Shown here in pieces: positions 41,903 through 48,647 of a stretch of 48,647 nucleotides of DNA (its first letter is position 1; the number at the start of each line of letters is the position of its first letter). The DNA lies in contig JAEWCY010000185.1 of NCBI GenBank assembly GCA_023390395.1, positions 1 through 48,647 of the forward strand, read 5' to 3'. Source of the DNA: Pseudomonadota bacterium (GTDB lineage Bacteria > Desulfobacterota > Desulfovibrionia > Desulfovibrionales > Desulfovibrionaceae). The notes beneath the pieces were generated by a model that was not told where the DNA came from, did no database searches, and saw nothing but the letters and a program-made list of their open reading frames with translations. The position numbers were made by a program, and so were the translations under genes.

Positions 41903-42519
41903 TCACGATCCGCCAGGTCTGCGCCGGCATGGCCCTGGTCGTGCTCCTTGCTGCGGGCTCCCCTGCCCGAGCGCAATCCACCGTTGACCTGGTCAACCTC
42001 TTCGATGGTCCTTGCGAACGCTACGGCGTGCCGAAGCCGTTGGCCCTGGCCATCGCTGGCCATGAAAGCGGCGGCCGGCCATGGGCCATGAACATTGCCG
42101 GCCGGCCGGTCCTTCAAGCGTCGAAGGAAGAGGCCTTGGCTGTGGCCCGGGCCGCGCTTGCCGCCGGGCTCTCCTTCGACATCGGTCTCATGCAAATTAA
42201 TGCGCAGTGGCTCCGGCGTTTCCGCCTGCCCCTGGAGCTGGTGTTTGAGCCTCGCGGCAACGTCCAGGTGGGCGTCTGGATACTGGCTCAGGCTATCAAA
42301 CGCTATGGCCTGACCTGGGAGGCTGTGGCCACCTATCACACCCCCTTGGAACGTAATCCTGAACGCGGGCGGGCCTACGCCGCCGCTGTCCTGGCCAGAC
42401 TCGGCAGCAAAGCTCCTGCGATGATGTCGTCTTCCTCTGCGAGTCCGCGACAGATGATGTCGCCGGCAGCATCGCCAATGGTCGTCAAACGTCGAGATGT
42501 GGCCAGCAACGAAAAGTGA
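41899..42519 (+). CDS. Lytic transglycosylase (TrbN/PilT/VirB1-type)
   Basis: A 206-residue secreted enzyme with a signal peptide ending in PARAQ (residue 26) and an SLT domain: GHESGG with the catalytic Glu 56, then FDIGLMQIN and AIKRYG with YHTP. It opens peptidoglycan for the envelope-spanning machines. IncP elements use TrbN and IncI PilT for this, and either or both machines here could use it. The start overlaps the primase stop (ATGA). The C-terminus is Ser/Met-rich and unstructured. Confidence 0.88.
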   Translation: MITIRQVCAGMALVVLLAAGSPARAQSTVDLVNLFDGPCERYGVPKPLALAIAGHESGGRPWAMNIAGRPVLQASKEEALAVARAALAAGLSFDIGLMQINAQWLRRFRLPLELVFEPRGNVQVGVWILAQAIKRYGLTWEAVATYHTPLERNPERGRAYAAAVLARLGSKAPAMMSSSSASPRQMMSPAASPMVVKRRDVASNEK

Positions 42520-42527
42520 GGTCGTAC

Positions 42528-44534
42528 ATGAAGCTTTTGATTGTTGAATCTCCTGGTAAGATCAAAAAAATACAGGGTTTCCTGGGTGAGGGATGGCAGG
42601 TCATGGCTAGCGTCGGCCACGTGCGCGATCTGCCCAGGGATGACATTGGCGTCAACGAGACGTCCTACCGCCCGCGCTACCTGCCCACCGAACGGGGGAA
42701 AGGCGTCATCGCCAAGCTGGCCAAGGCTGTTCAAGATGCTCAGGCAGTTTATCTGGCCACGGACCCCGACCGGGAGGGGGAAGCAATCGCGTGGCATCTG
42801 GCCGACGCCTTGCGGCTCAAAGACCCTCAGCGCATCACCTACGCCGAAATTACCGAACAGGCGGTCAAAAAGGCTCTGGCCAGCCCGCGTGGCCTGGACA
42901 TGCATCTTGTGGCTGCCCAGGAAGGTCGGCGTGTTTTGGATCGGCTGGTGGGCTACAAGGTCTCCGGCCCCCTTTCGCGCGCCGTGGGCGGCAAAAAGTC
43001 GGCGGGGCGCGTTCAGAGCCCGGCCCTGCGCTTGGTCGTGGATCGTGAACGCGAAATCCGAGCTTTCACGGTCACGACGCATTACGGGGTCGATCTCATT
43101 TTTGACCGGGTCGAAAACATCACCCCCGGCTGGGTGGCCACTTGGTTGGTGAAGGATTGGCTGGAACCAGGTCGAAGCTACTTGCTGGATAAGGAGCTGG
43201 CCACGAGGGTGGCCACTGAGACCCGCAAAGTGACTGTCCTGAGCTGCGAGGAGACGGAGAGCCGGTCCGCGCCGCCAGCTCCGTTCACCACGTCGACGCT
43301 CCAGCAGTCGGCTTCAGCGGCCCTGAAGATTTCCCCGAAGGAGACCATGGGCCTCGCGCAACGGCTCTATGAGGCCGGCCATATCACCTACATGCGGACG
43401 GATTCGCCCAACCTCAGCGATGAGGCCGTGGCAGCCATCCAGGAGTATTGCCGCAGCCGGGACTGGCCGGTGGTGGCCAAAACCCGGCGCTGGAAGTGCA
43501 AGGAAGGTGCGCAGGAGGCCCACGAGGCCATCCGTCCTACCCACATCGAGATCGAAGAGGCCGGAGAAACCGATGGCGAGCTGGCCCTCTACGCGCTGAT
43601 CCGCCGGCGCACCCTGGCCAGCCAGCTCGATGACGCTGTTTTTGACGTCCGGACCGTGCAGCTAGCGGGTAATGTCATTTCGGATCGAGGGCCAGTTTTT
43701 GAGGCCAAAGGCCGAACCCTGAGCAGACCCGGCTGGAAGATCGTCATGAAACAAGACGATGCCGAGGGCGATGAGCAGGAAAAAGAGAACCATGTGCCGC
43801 GCCTCCAGGCAGGCAGTCAACTGGCGGTGGGAGCCGGCCTAGTTACGGTGCATAAAACCAAACCACCGGCACGGTATACCGAAGCGTCCCTGGTCAAGGC
43901 CCTGGAGGAGCGGGGTATCGGGCGGCCGTCCACCTATGCTGCCATCCTAGAGAACATCATGGCCAGGGAGTACGTGCGCCTGGAAAAACGTAACCTGGTG
44001 CCAACGGATGCCGGCGAGGTCGTGGTGGATGCGCTTCGCGGTCACTTCGGCTTTCTGGACTATTCCTATACCCAGGGCATGGAAGAAAGCCTTGATGCCC
44101 TAGCGGAGGGAAAAGTTTCCTATGTCGAGGTCATGCGCAAATTTCACACGAGCCTTGAAGGCGAGCTTAGAGGCTTCGTGTCTCTCACTTCCCATGCTTG
44201 TGCGGCCTGCGGCAAGCCTTTGCGCCGGATCACCAAGCCAGCGGGCAAGAATGAACGTGGCTACGATTTCTGGGGATGCTCGGGTTATCCGGATTGCTCA
44301 GCGACATTCGCCAATGCCGGCGGCAAGCCTGGAGAACGCCTGGAAACCCGTCAAAAGGCCCCTGTGAGCAGCTTCCAGTGTACGAAATGCAAAAAGCCCT
44401 TGATCCACCGCATGAAGGAGGGGGCCGGAGGTTACGATTTCTGGGGATGTTCGGGATTTCCGAAATGCAAAGAGTCCTTTCCGGATGCCGGAGGCCAGCC
44501 AGCTTTTGACGCCAAGAAGAAAGGAGGCAACTAG
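42528..44534 (+). CDS. topA: Type IA DNA topoisomerase with two C-terminal zinc fingers
   Basis: A 668-residue topoisomerase I. It has a Toprim start (MKLLIVESPGKIKKIQG, ATDPDREGEAIAWHLA), the catalytic Tyr 288 in YMRTDSPNLS, and GRPSTYA. Two C-terminal four-Cys zinc-ribbon modules (CAACGKP with CSGYPDC, CTKCKKP with CSGFPKC) complete it. IncP regions carry a topoisomerase III (TraE) at this place; this one looks like a TopA-type enzyme. It may relax transferring or replicating element DNA. The ATG at 42528 has GTGAGG six bases upstream. Confidence 0.92.
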   Translation: MKLLIVESPGKIKKIQGFLGEGWQVMASVGHVRDLPRDDIGVNETSYRPRYLPTERGKGVIAKLAKAVQDAQAVYLATDPDREGEAIAWHLADALRLKDPQRITYAEITEQAVKKALASPRGLDMHLVAAQEGRRVLDRLVGYKVSGPLSRAVGGKKSAGRVQSPALRLVVDREREIRAFTVTTHYGVDLIFDRVENITPGWVATWLVKDWLEPGRSYLLDKELATRVATETRKVTVLSCEETESRSAPPAPFTTSTLQQSASAALKISPKETMGLAQRLYEAGHITYMRTDSPNLSDEAVAAIQEYCRSRDWPVVAKTRRWKCKEGAQEAHEAIRPTHIEIEEAGETDGELALYALIRRRTLASQLDDAVFDVRTVQLAGNVISDRGPVFEAKGRTLSRPGWKIVMKQDDAEGDEQEKENHVPRLQAGSQLAVGAGLVTVHKTKPPARYTEASLVKALEERGIGRPSTYAAILENIMAREYVRLEKRNLVPTDAGEVVVDALRGHFGFLDYSYTQGMEESLDALAEGKVSYVEVMRKFHTSLEGELRGFVSLTSHACAACGKPLRRITKPAGKNERGYDFWGCSGYPDCSATFANAGGKPGERLETRQKAPVSSFQCTKCKKPLIHRMKEGAGGYDFWGCSGFPKCKESFPDAGGQPAFDAKKKGGN

Positions 44535-44535
44535 C

Positions 44536-45282
44536 GTGACCGTTATCCTGCGCATCATCTTCTTACTGGCCCTGGTCCTCTCTGTGGGCCACGGCCAGTA
44601 CAGCATGGCCGCTGATGGAGCCAGCTTTAACCCCATCCCAATCACGGTAACCAGCCAGGGGACCTATCCCGTAGGGGCCGTGATTCAATGGCCGTCAACC
44701 TCATTTCCGCCAGATGCAGGGCGATGGCTTGAGTGCAACGGCCAGGCCGTGCCTTCGGGCAGTCAGTATGACCGCCTTCGGGCGATCATTGGCGCGACTG
44801 TCCCGAATTATAACGATCAATTCTTGCGCGGCACCACGACGGCTAGCCAAGTTGGCACAAAAGTGTCGGATTCAATTCGGAGTCATACGATTTATATTCC
44901 AGGGCAAAATGCTCCAGTGAGTGGGAATCTTAACTCAACTGGTCTTTCCGGAAATCTAAATTCAACAAGTATATCTGGTTCGGCTTCGTCGCAGAGTTAT
45001 TCTTATCAAGCTGCGAACGGATCGGACACGGTGCTTACCTGGGCAGATGGTGCGCCTAACTTTGGACAAACTCAAGTGGAGCATATGGGCTGGTCTTCCG
45101 GCTCAACTTCTGGAGGAAGTATCTCCGGCTCTCTCAATAGTGGTGGGCTTTCTGGGTCTTTGTACAGTGGAGCATTAACGGGTACGGCGTATGTGGCCAA
45201 CCAAACTGGCTCTTACACAGGTGGCTCTGAAACTGCCCCTGTCCATACCAAGGTACGATATCTGATTCGTGCCGTGCAATAA
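44536..45282 (+). CDS. Exported phage-tail-collar-like protein with nonapeptide repeats
   Basis: A 248-residue protein with a signal peptide (VTVILRIIFLLALVLSVG, then MAADG). Residues about 50-115 form a tail-collar domain (YPVGAVIQWPSTSFPPDAGRW, LECNGQAVP, VPNYNDQFLRGT). A repeat region of about nine residues per unit follows (SGNLNSTGL, SGNLNSTSI, SGSLNSGGL, SGSLYSGAL), and the end is VHTKVRYLIRAVQ, as in phage tail fibres and tail collar proteins. It is exported rather than phage-linked. Start GTG at 44536 with AAGGAGG upstream, right after the topoisomerase. A surface adhesin for recipient recognition is inferred. Confidence 0.75.
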   Translation: MTVILRIIFLLALVLSVGHGQYSMAADGASFNPIPITVTSQGTYPVGAVIQWPSTSFPPDAGRWLECNGQAVPSGSQYDRLRAIIGATVPNYNDQFLRGTTTASQVGTKVSDSIRSHTIYIPGQNAPVSGNLNSTGLSGNLNSTSISGSASSQSYSYQAANGSDTVLTWADGAPNFGQTQVEHMGWSSGSTSGGSISGSLNSGGLSGSLYSGALTGTAYVANQTGSYTGGSETAPVHTKVRYLIRAVQ

Positions 45283-45317
45283 CGATCATAAGTGATGTGA
45301 AGTGAGAAGGGGGACGT

Positions 45318-45755
45318 GTGAGTATAAAGTGTGGCCGTCAGGGGGATGTCGTGGATAAAAGTGAAGCTGTGGTAGCGGCTCTGGATATTGTGAAAGCTCA
45401 AGCTGGAGCCCGAGCTATGTCCGAGGACGAAATTCTGTCCATGGTCAAATCTGTCGCGGCCGGCATTATGGCCATGGCCGGCAATGACCAGTGTCAGGAC
45501 AACGAAGCTGCCGGCGGTCCTGTCCTTGATCCAAAAAAAGCCGTCAAGGAAGCATCCATCATTTGTTTGGAATGCGGTAAATCCTTCAAGGTAATCACCA
45601 AGAAGCACTTAGCTTCCCACAACCTCAGCGCTGAAGAATACCGAACCAAGCACGGCTATAAAAAGACACAGGCCCTGGTCTGCAAGTCTTTAGTTCGGGA
45701 GCGCCGCGCCAAAATGAAAGATATGAAGCTGTGGGAACGGAGGTCGAATGGCTAG
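45318..45755 (+). CDS. MucR/Ros-family zinc-finger regulator
   Basis: A 145-residue regulator with an N-terminal helical oligomerisation part and the MucR/Ros zinc finger: CLECGKSFKVITKKHLASHN, then SAEEYRTKHGYKKTQALVC. The Cys2His2 set lies at about residues 83-103. MucR proteins silence AT-rich and horizontally acquired genes in an H-NS-like way; this gene could control the AT-rich segments of the element. Start GTG at 45318; a second GTG at 45351 with CAGGGGG upstream is an equally good alternative. It is the last plus-strand gene before the leftward cassette. Confidence 0.85.
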   Translation: MSIKCGRQGDVVDKSEAVVAALDIVKAQAGARAMSEDEILSMVKSVAAGIMAMAGNDQCQDNEAAGGPVLDPKKAVKEASIICLECGKSFKVITKKHLASHNLSAEEYRTKHGYKKTQALVCKSLVRERRAKMKDMKLWERRSNG

Positions 45756-45787
45756 GTAGCGTTTCTACCGTTCTCTGCTGTAGTGAT

Positions 45788-45816
45788 GAGGTGGTCTAGC
45801 GAGCCTGGACCACCTC
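45788..45816. terminator. Hairpin between convergent units
   Basis: A perfect 9-bp inverted repeat, GAGGTGGTC (45788-45796) and GACCACCTC (45808-45816), with an 11-nt loop lies between the MucR gene and the leftward cassette. No long T-run follows, so termination is likely but not certain. Confidence 0.5.
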
Positions 45817-45845
45817 TATAATCCCATACCTATGCGGCCGAGGGA

Positions 45846-46091
45846 TCACTCCCAACCTCTCACGAAGATTTCCTTGCGCGTGCCTCGCTCGAACCGCACT
45901 ACTTCCTTCCGCCCGTCTGGATATTCCTTGAGCACTTCATCCGTTGCCAGGCCATCCTCGTGCCCATAGACTGGCCTGCCAGACGTCAAATGCTCCTTCG
46001 CCGCTTCGGCTCCGGGGTTGACATCCAGTCGTCCGATGGAGCGCCAAAGCGCATCCAAGTCTTCTTCATTGTTCTTATGTGACGTGTGCAT
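45846..46091 (-). CDS. Small hypothetical protein of the leftward cassette
   Basis: An 81-residue protein, not recognised (LDALWRSIGRLDVNPGAEAA, KEYPDGRKEVVRFERG). The start at 46091 is the first ATG; a GTG at 46145 would overlap the previous gene by 28 bases and has no better ribosome binding site. It lies last in the parA cassette and may be part of partition control. Confidence 0.5.
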   Translation of the reverse strand: MHTSHKNNEEDLDALWRSIGRLDVNPGAEAAKEHLTSGRPVYGHEDGLATDEVLKEYPDGRKEVVRFERGTRKEIFVRGWE

Positions 46092-46117
46092 TCTCGGGTT
46101 CTTTTCTGATTTTCGTT

Positions 46118-46387
46118 TTATCGTGGTAAATATTTTTCTTCCCACGCGTCCAAGGCTTGGCGTAACAACTCGTTGAGCTTCAAATCTGCCCCGGCCGCGC
46201 GTAGGCGGAAGCGTCGGCGAAACGCTTCATCCACTTTGAAGTTTAATGGAGAAGACGAGGCCTTGGAAGATGGCCCAGCAGACTCATTCTCAAGGTGCCT
46301 TGCAGGCGCGTCGGGGTCGACCATGGCCTGACCTTTGACGGCAACTAACCCGGGGGACAAAGCAGCGGTCTGTTTCTTCGTGCTCAT
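46118..46387 (-). CDS. Ribbon-helix-helix-like partner of ParA
   Basis: An 89-residue protein whose C-terminal half (LNFKVDEAFRRRFRLRAAGA, LKLNELLRQALDAWEEKYL) has the strand-helix-helix pattern of ribbon-helix-helix DNA-binding proteins such as ParG-type partition partners. The N-terminal half is disordered. It starts 15 bases after parA. It probably binds the cassette's DNA site and stimulates the ATPase. Confidence 0.65.
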   Translation of the reverse strand: MSTKKQTAALSPGLVAVKGQAMVDPDAPARHLENESAGPSSKASSSPLNFKVDEAFRRRFRLRAAGADLKLNELLRQALDAWEEKYLPR

Positions 46388-46402
46388 TGCGTCATTCCCT
46401 TG

Positions 46403-47038
46403 CTATCGTGTTTTCTTGTTTCCATTAATTCGTGCTTTCACGAAAGTCCATAATTCACCAATCTCCGAAGCTGAACGTCCCCGTTGATCGATTTCCATGA
46501 CCGTCCGTCCGTCGATCATGGATGAGGCGAAGTCCACCCGGTCATGGATGATTGAAGGTGCCACCACGCCATGCTCGGACAAGGCGGCCAGGGCCTGGAC
46601 AGTTAGGCGCGAGTTCGCTTTGGCCTGGGTCAGCGCAAAAGCGAACTGGCGGCCCGAGCCAGAAGCCAGTTCGACAGTGCTTCCCACGGCGCGGAGATCG
46701 TGGGGGCTCGGCCTGGTCGGGATCAAGACGAAATCCGCCAAGGAGACCACCGCTCGTATCGCCTCGGTGATGGCCGGGGGGGTATCAATGATTGCAAACC
46801 TGAACTTGGCCTTGGCCAATGCCTCCAACTTGCCCGAAAGTTCTTTCAGGGCTGTGGGTGCGAAGGCAGGCGCGGTCTCTTCGCGCCCATTCCACCAAGC
46901 CGCAAGGCTTGCCTGCGGGTCTGTGTCGATCAGGACGCATGGGCCGTCTCCAGCCCGCTCCGCCATCACGGCCAGGTGTGCGGCCAGGGTGGTCTTTCCC
47001 GCGCCACCTTTCTGGCTAGCAAGAACTATGGTTTTCAT
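46403..47038 (-). CDS. parA: ParA-family partition ATPase
   Basis: A 211-residue Walker-type ATPase: KTIVLASQKGGAGKTTLAAH (deviant Walker A, KGGAGKT), LIDTDPQASLAAWW, FAIIDTPPAI (Walker B). This short form lacks an N-terminal helix-turn-helix, as in ParA proteins paired with ribbon-helix-helix partners. The start at 47038 is preceded by AAGGGGG. Together with the small downstream gene it forms a partition cassette, which suits an element that has a plasmid-like phase. Confidence 0.9.
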   Translation of the reverse strand: MKTIVLASQKGGAGKTTLAAHLAVMAERAGDGPCVLIDTDPQASLAAWWNGREETAPAFAPTALKELSGKLEALAKAKFRFAIIDTPPAITEAIRAVVSLADFVLIPTRPSPHDLRAVGSTVELASGSGRQFAFALTQAKANSRLTVQALAALSEHGVVAPSIIHDRVDFASSMIDGRTVMEIDQRGRSASEIGELWTFVKARINGNKKTR

Positions 47039-47051
47039 GATTTCGTCCCCC

Positions 47052-47264
47052 TTAAGGTCTGGTTCCAGCTTCGGTCGAGTAGACCTTTGACACCCTCTTG
47101 CCCTCGTCGTCCTCCACCCACGCCTCAAGGTGCGGATCGCGGTTTGGTTGCCAAGGCGCTACGCTCTTGGCCATACGTTTGGCAGCTGCCAGGGACTTAT
47201 ACCCGGCATAGCCTAACTTTGCCGTTTCGCCGTTCGTGCTGACCATAATGTTGTATTCGGTCAT
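47052..47264 (-). CDS. Small hypothetical protein upstream of parA
   Basis: A 70-residue protein not recognised (EYNIMVSTNGETAKLGYAGY, KSLAAAKRMAK). The start at 47264 has GGAGG six bases upstream (complement strand). It is the first gene of the leftward cassette and sits beside the repeated GCACGAA motifs that probably control it. Confidence 0.6.
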   Translation of the reverse strand: MTEYNIMVSTNGETAKLGYAGYKSLAAAKRMAKSVAPWQPNRDPHLEAWVEDDEGKRVSKVYSTEAGTRP

Positions 47265-47280
47265 GTCTGCCTCCGGGGTG

Positions 47281-47350
47281 GTGCTTTCGTTCAAGCACGA
47301 AAACACTATTGCACGAAGAAAAAAAGAACGCAAGCACGAAAGAACGAAAA
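47281..47350. promoter_or_regulatory. Clustered GCACGAA repeats upstream of the parA cassette
   Basis: Three near-copies of AAGCACGAAA (47293-47302, 47309-47318 as TTGCACGAAG, 47332-47341) and a partial GAACGAAAA lie in front of the first cassette gene. The first copy is also part of an inverted repeat, GTGCTT (47281-47286) with AAGCAC (47293-47298). Such iterated sites are typical binding sites for small ParA partners (centromere and operator) or initiators. Confidence 0.55.
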
Positions 47351-47475
47351 GCCGAATTCAGTTATTGCCAGCGTTCCAGCCGGCCCATCGAGCGTGGATT
47401 TAAGCCTGTTTGAGCCGACGGAAGAAGGTGAGCCGGCTGAAGCCGATCTCCCCAACAGGGTTATCCGCTGACTCT

Positions 47476-47511
47476 TCTTATTTTAGCCGTATGCCAATTG
47501 GTAAAATAAGA
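47476..47511. repeat. 10-bp AT-rich inverted repeat
   Basis: TCTTATTTTA (47476-47485) pairs with TAAAATAAGA (47502-47511) around a 16-nt centre that itself contains the palindrome CCAATTGG. It stands in a gene-free stretch (47351-47518) just before the insertion sequence. It could be a terminator-like hairpin or an operator; no gene is seen in this stretch. Confidence 0.5.
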
Positions 47512-47520
47512 GGTAGCCTA

Positions 47521-48515
47521 GCAGCGTGTTGAAAAACTCCGCCAAGTGACCGAGAATCCAGCCATCGCGGTTCCGGAGGTGGTCTGATGGGGCTTGGCCG
47601 TCAGGGTGATCAGCAGGGGACGATGTATCTGGCCTGGGATGAGATCCCTCGGTCTCGTGGGCACGCTTTTTACGATCGTCTCCAGCAGATTCTCCGGAAA
47701 GCCTGCTTCGATGGTTTCGCCGAGAAGCTGTGCAAGCCCTTCTATTCCGACAAGGGGCGTCCCTCTATTCCGCCTGGCCGGTATTTTCGGATGCACCTCG
47801 TGGGGTATTTCGAGGGCATCGACAGCGAGCGCGGCATTGAGTGGCGCTGCGCCGATTCGCTTTCCCTCCGGGATTTTCTCCAGCTTTCGCCCAAGGAGTC
47901 TGTGCCGGATCATTCCTCGCTCAGCCGGACACGGTCCCGTCTGCCGCTGGCGACCCACCAAGAGGTTTTCACCTGGGTTCTCAAGGTGCTCAGCAAGGAT
48001 GGCTTGGTCCTTGGAGGCCGCATTGGCGTGGACGCTTCGACCATGGAGGCCAACGCGGCGCTCAAAACCATCGTGCGCCGGGACACGGGTGAGAGCTACC
48101 GCAAGATGCTCCTGCGTATGGCTAAGGAGAGTGGCATCGACTCTCCGACGGATGAGGATCTGGCTCGCATGGACCGCAAGCGCGTCGGCAAGACTCTTTC
48201 GAACAAGGACTGGCAGTCGCAGGTCGATCCCGAGGTGAAGATCGCCAAGATGAAGGATGGCCGAACGCATCTGGCGTACAAGCCGGAGCACGCGGTGGAC
48301 CTGGACACCGGCGCGGTCGTGGCGGTCGAGGTGCATGAAGCGGACAAGGGGGACACTTCGACTCTGCAAAAGACGCTGAAAGCCGCTCAAGAAAGTTTGC
48401 GACGGGTCACTTCCACACCGCCATGCCCGGACGATCCTGCGGAACTGGTCGCGGACAAGGGCTATTTCTCCCGGGATGTCCTCAAAGACCTGGACGGCGG
48501 GCCATGGCGGATGTA
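47521..48515 (+). mobile_element. Truncated IS1182-like insertion sequence
   Basis: The left end is near 47521, where GTGTTGAAAAACTCC appears, a wording common at IS1182/IS5-type termini; the exact end cannot be set. The transposase inside is cut short, and a second element begins right after it, so the right end is missing. CTAG occurs at both edges (47518-47521 and 48521-48524), possibly by chance. Confidence 0.6.
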
Positions 48516-48516
48516 G
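47587..48516 (+). CDS. IS1182-type transposase, C-terminally truncated
   Basis: A 309-residue DDE transposase with the N-terminal DUF772-like region (ILRKACFDGFAEKLCKPFYS, SLSRTRSRLPLATHQ) and the catalytic domain: GVDASTMEANAALK (first Asp) and LVADKGYFSR (second Asp). The family continues for another 100-150 residues with the third catalytic acidic residue, which is absent; the frame ends at GGPWR-M-stop. It is therefore very probably inactive, disrupted by the insertion at its 3' side. The start could be the ATG at 47587. Confidence 0.85.
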   Translation: MGLGRQGDQQGTMYLAWDEIPRSRGHAFYDRLQQILRKACFDGFAEKLCKPFYSDKGRPSIPPGRYFRMHLVGYFEGIDSERGIEWRCADSLSLRDFLQLSPKESVPDHSSLSRTRSRLPLATHQEVFTWVLKVLSKDGLVLGGRIGVDASTMEANAALKTIVRRDTGESYRKMLLRMAKESGIDSPTDEDLARMDRKRVGKTLSNKDWQSQVDPEVKIAKMKDGRTHLAYKPEHAVDLDTGAVVAVEVHEADKGDTSTLQKTLKAAQESLRRVTSTPPCPDDPAELVADKGYFSRDVLKDLDGGPWRM

Positions 48517-48522
48517 CGGTCT

Positions 48523-48647
48523 AGGATGTGTCGACATTTGTTCTGACCTATGCTATTCCTCTCGACAGGAGGAATGCAATGGAACTTCGACATGCAATTA
48601 CTGACGAGCAATGGGATAAGATAAAAGACGCTCTACCCGGGAAAGCC
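48523..48647 (+). mobile_element. Left end of an IS5-family (IS427-like) element, cut by the window
   Basis: Sequence after the transposase fragment changes to an unrelated start, GGATGTGTCGACATTTG and onward, with an AGGAGG site and a transposase start. The precise left end lies between about 48510 and 48524. The element continues beyond the window. Confidence 0.6.
48579..48647 (+). CDS. IS5-family transposase, N-terminus only
   Basis: The first 23 codons (LRHAITDEQWDKIKDALPGK) are the standard start of IS5/IS427-group transposases (RHxLTDxQWxxIxxLLPG). AGGAGG lies at 48567-48572. The rest is outside the window. Confidence 0.8.
   Translation, partial: MELRHAITDEQWDKIKDALPGKA

Noticed and set aside
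44540..44560. TTATCCTGCGC resembling an IncP nick site
   Set aside because: It lies inside a coding gene without flanking inverted repeat; short ATCCTG matches occur by chance several times in the window.
44917..45210. Repeated sequence that could be mistaken for a CRISPR or shufflon
   Set aside because: Repeats are coding nonapeptides in one frame, degenerate at the DNA level, without spacers or recombinase gene.
36920..45282. Possible relaxase among the downstream transfer genes
   Set aside because: The large proteins are assigned (TraG, TraC-type primase, topoisomerase); the HELGH in the primase is an ArdC zincin motif, not a relaxase histidine triad.

Overview
The left 9 kb is ordinary chromosome of a GC-rich, flagellated deltaproteobacterium. 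Gene content and base composition suggest a Desulfovibrionaceae member of the Desulfovibrio/Solidesulfovibrio kind; this is inference, as no marker gene settles it. In order it carries a small-hairpin array, a SAM hydroxide adenosyltransferase, cobS, fliJ, a MotE-like flagellar protein, truA, an SRPBCC protein, an exported protein of unknown function on the minus strand, panC, metK, a DUF721 protein, a small SAP/Rho-N-like protein, and a tRNA-Gln/tRNA-Glu pair with its own promoter and terminator.

From just after tRNA-Glu to the right edge (about 9.1-48.6 kb) the DNA is a conjugative element of lower and very uneven GC. Its left part has two winged-helix proteins (one replication-protein-like), an IncP-like traK/traL/traM cluster with a Rha-family regulator and several AT-rich unknown genes, and a minus-strand gene with a zinc-ribbon-like start. 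The mating-pair apparatus follows in the order trbB-C-D-E-J-(antisense TrbK-like lipoprotein)-L-(unknown)-(antisense toxin-antitoxin pair)-F-G. This is the gene order of Tn4371-type elements, built of IncP (RP4)-type components.

The striking part lies between trbG and trbI. A complete IncI/R64-like type IVb (thin) pilus module sits there: a TrbH-LysM-TcpQ fusion lipoprotein, PilN secretin, PilO, PilP, assembly ATPase PilQ, PilR, pilin PilS, a second PilT-like ATPase, PilM and the minor pilin/adhesin PilV. trbI, the coupling protein traG and the pilin-maturing peptidase traF follow directly, so the two machines share one operon and are joined physically in one polypeptide. Both pilins start exactly at what should be mature residue +1 (Glu at position 5, no leader), and no prepilin peptidase is present.

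Downstream come an ArdC/TraC-type primase with a zincin motif, a lytic transglycosylase, a type IA topoisomerase, an exported phage-tail-collar protein with nonapeptide repeats (a candidate recipient-binding adhesin) and a MucR/Ros regulator. A leftward partition-like cassette (small protein, ParA, ribbon-helix-helix protein, small protein) follows. The window ends in a truncated IS1182-like transposase interrupted by the left end of an IS5-family element. No relaxase, integrase or prepilin peptidase is visible, so the element very likely continues beyond the right edge.
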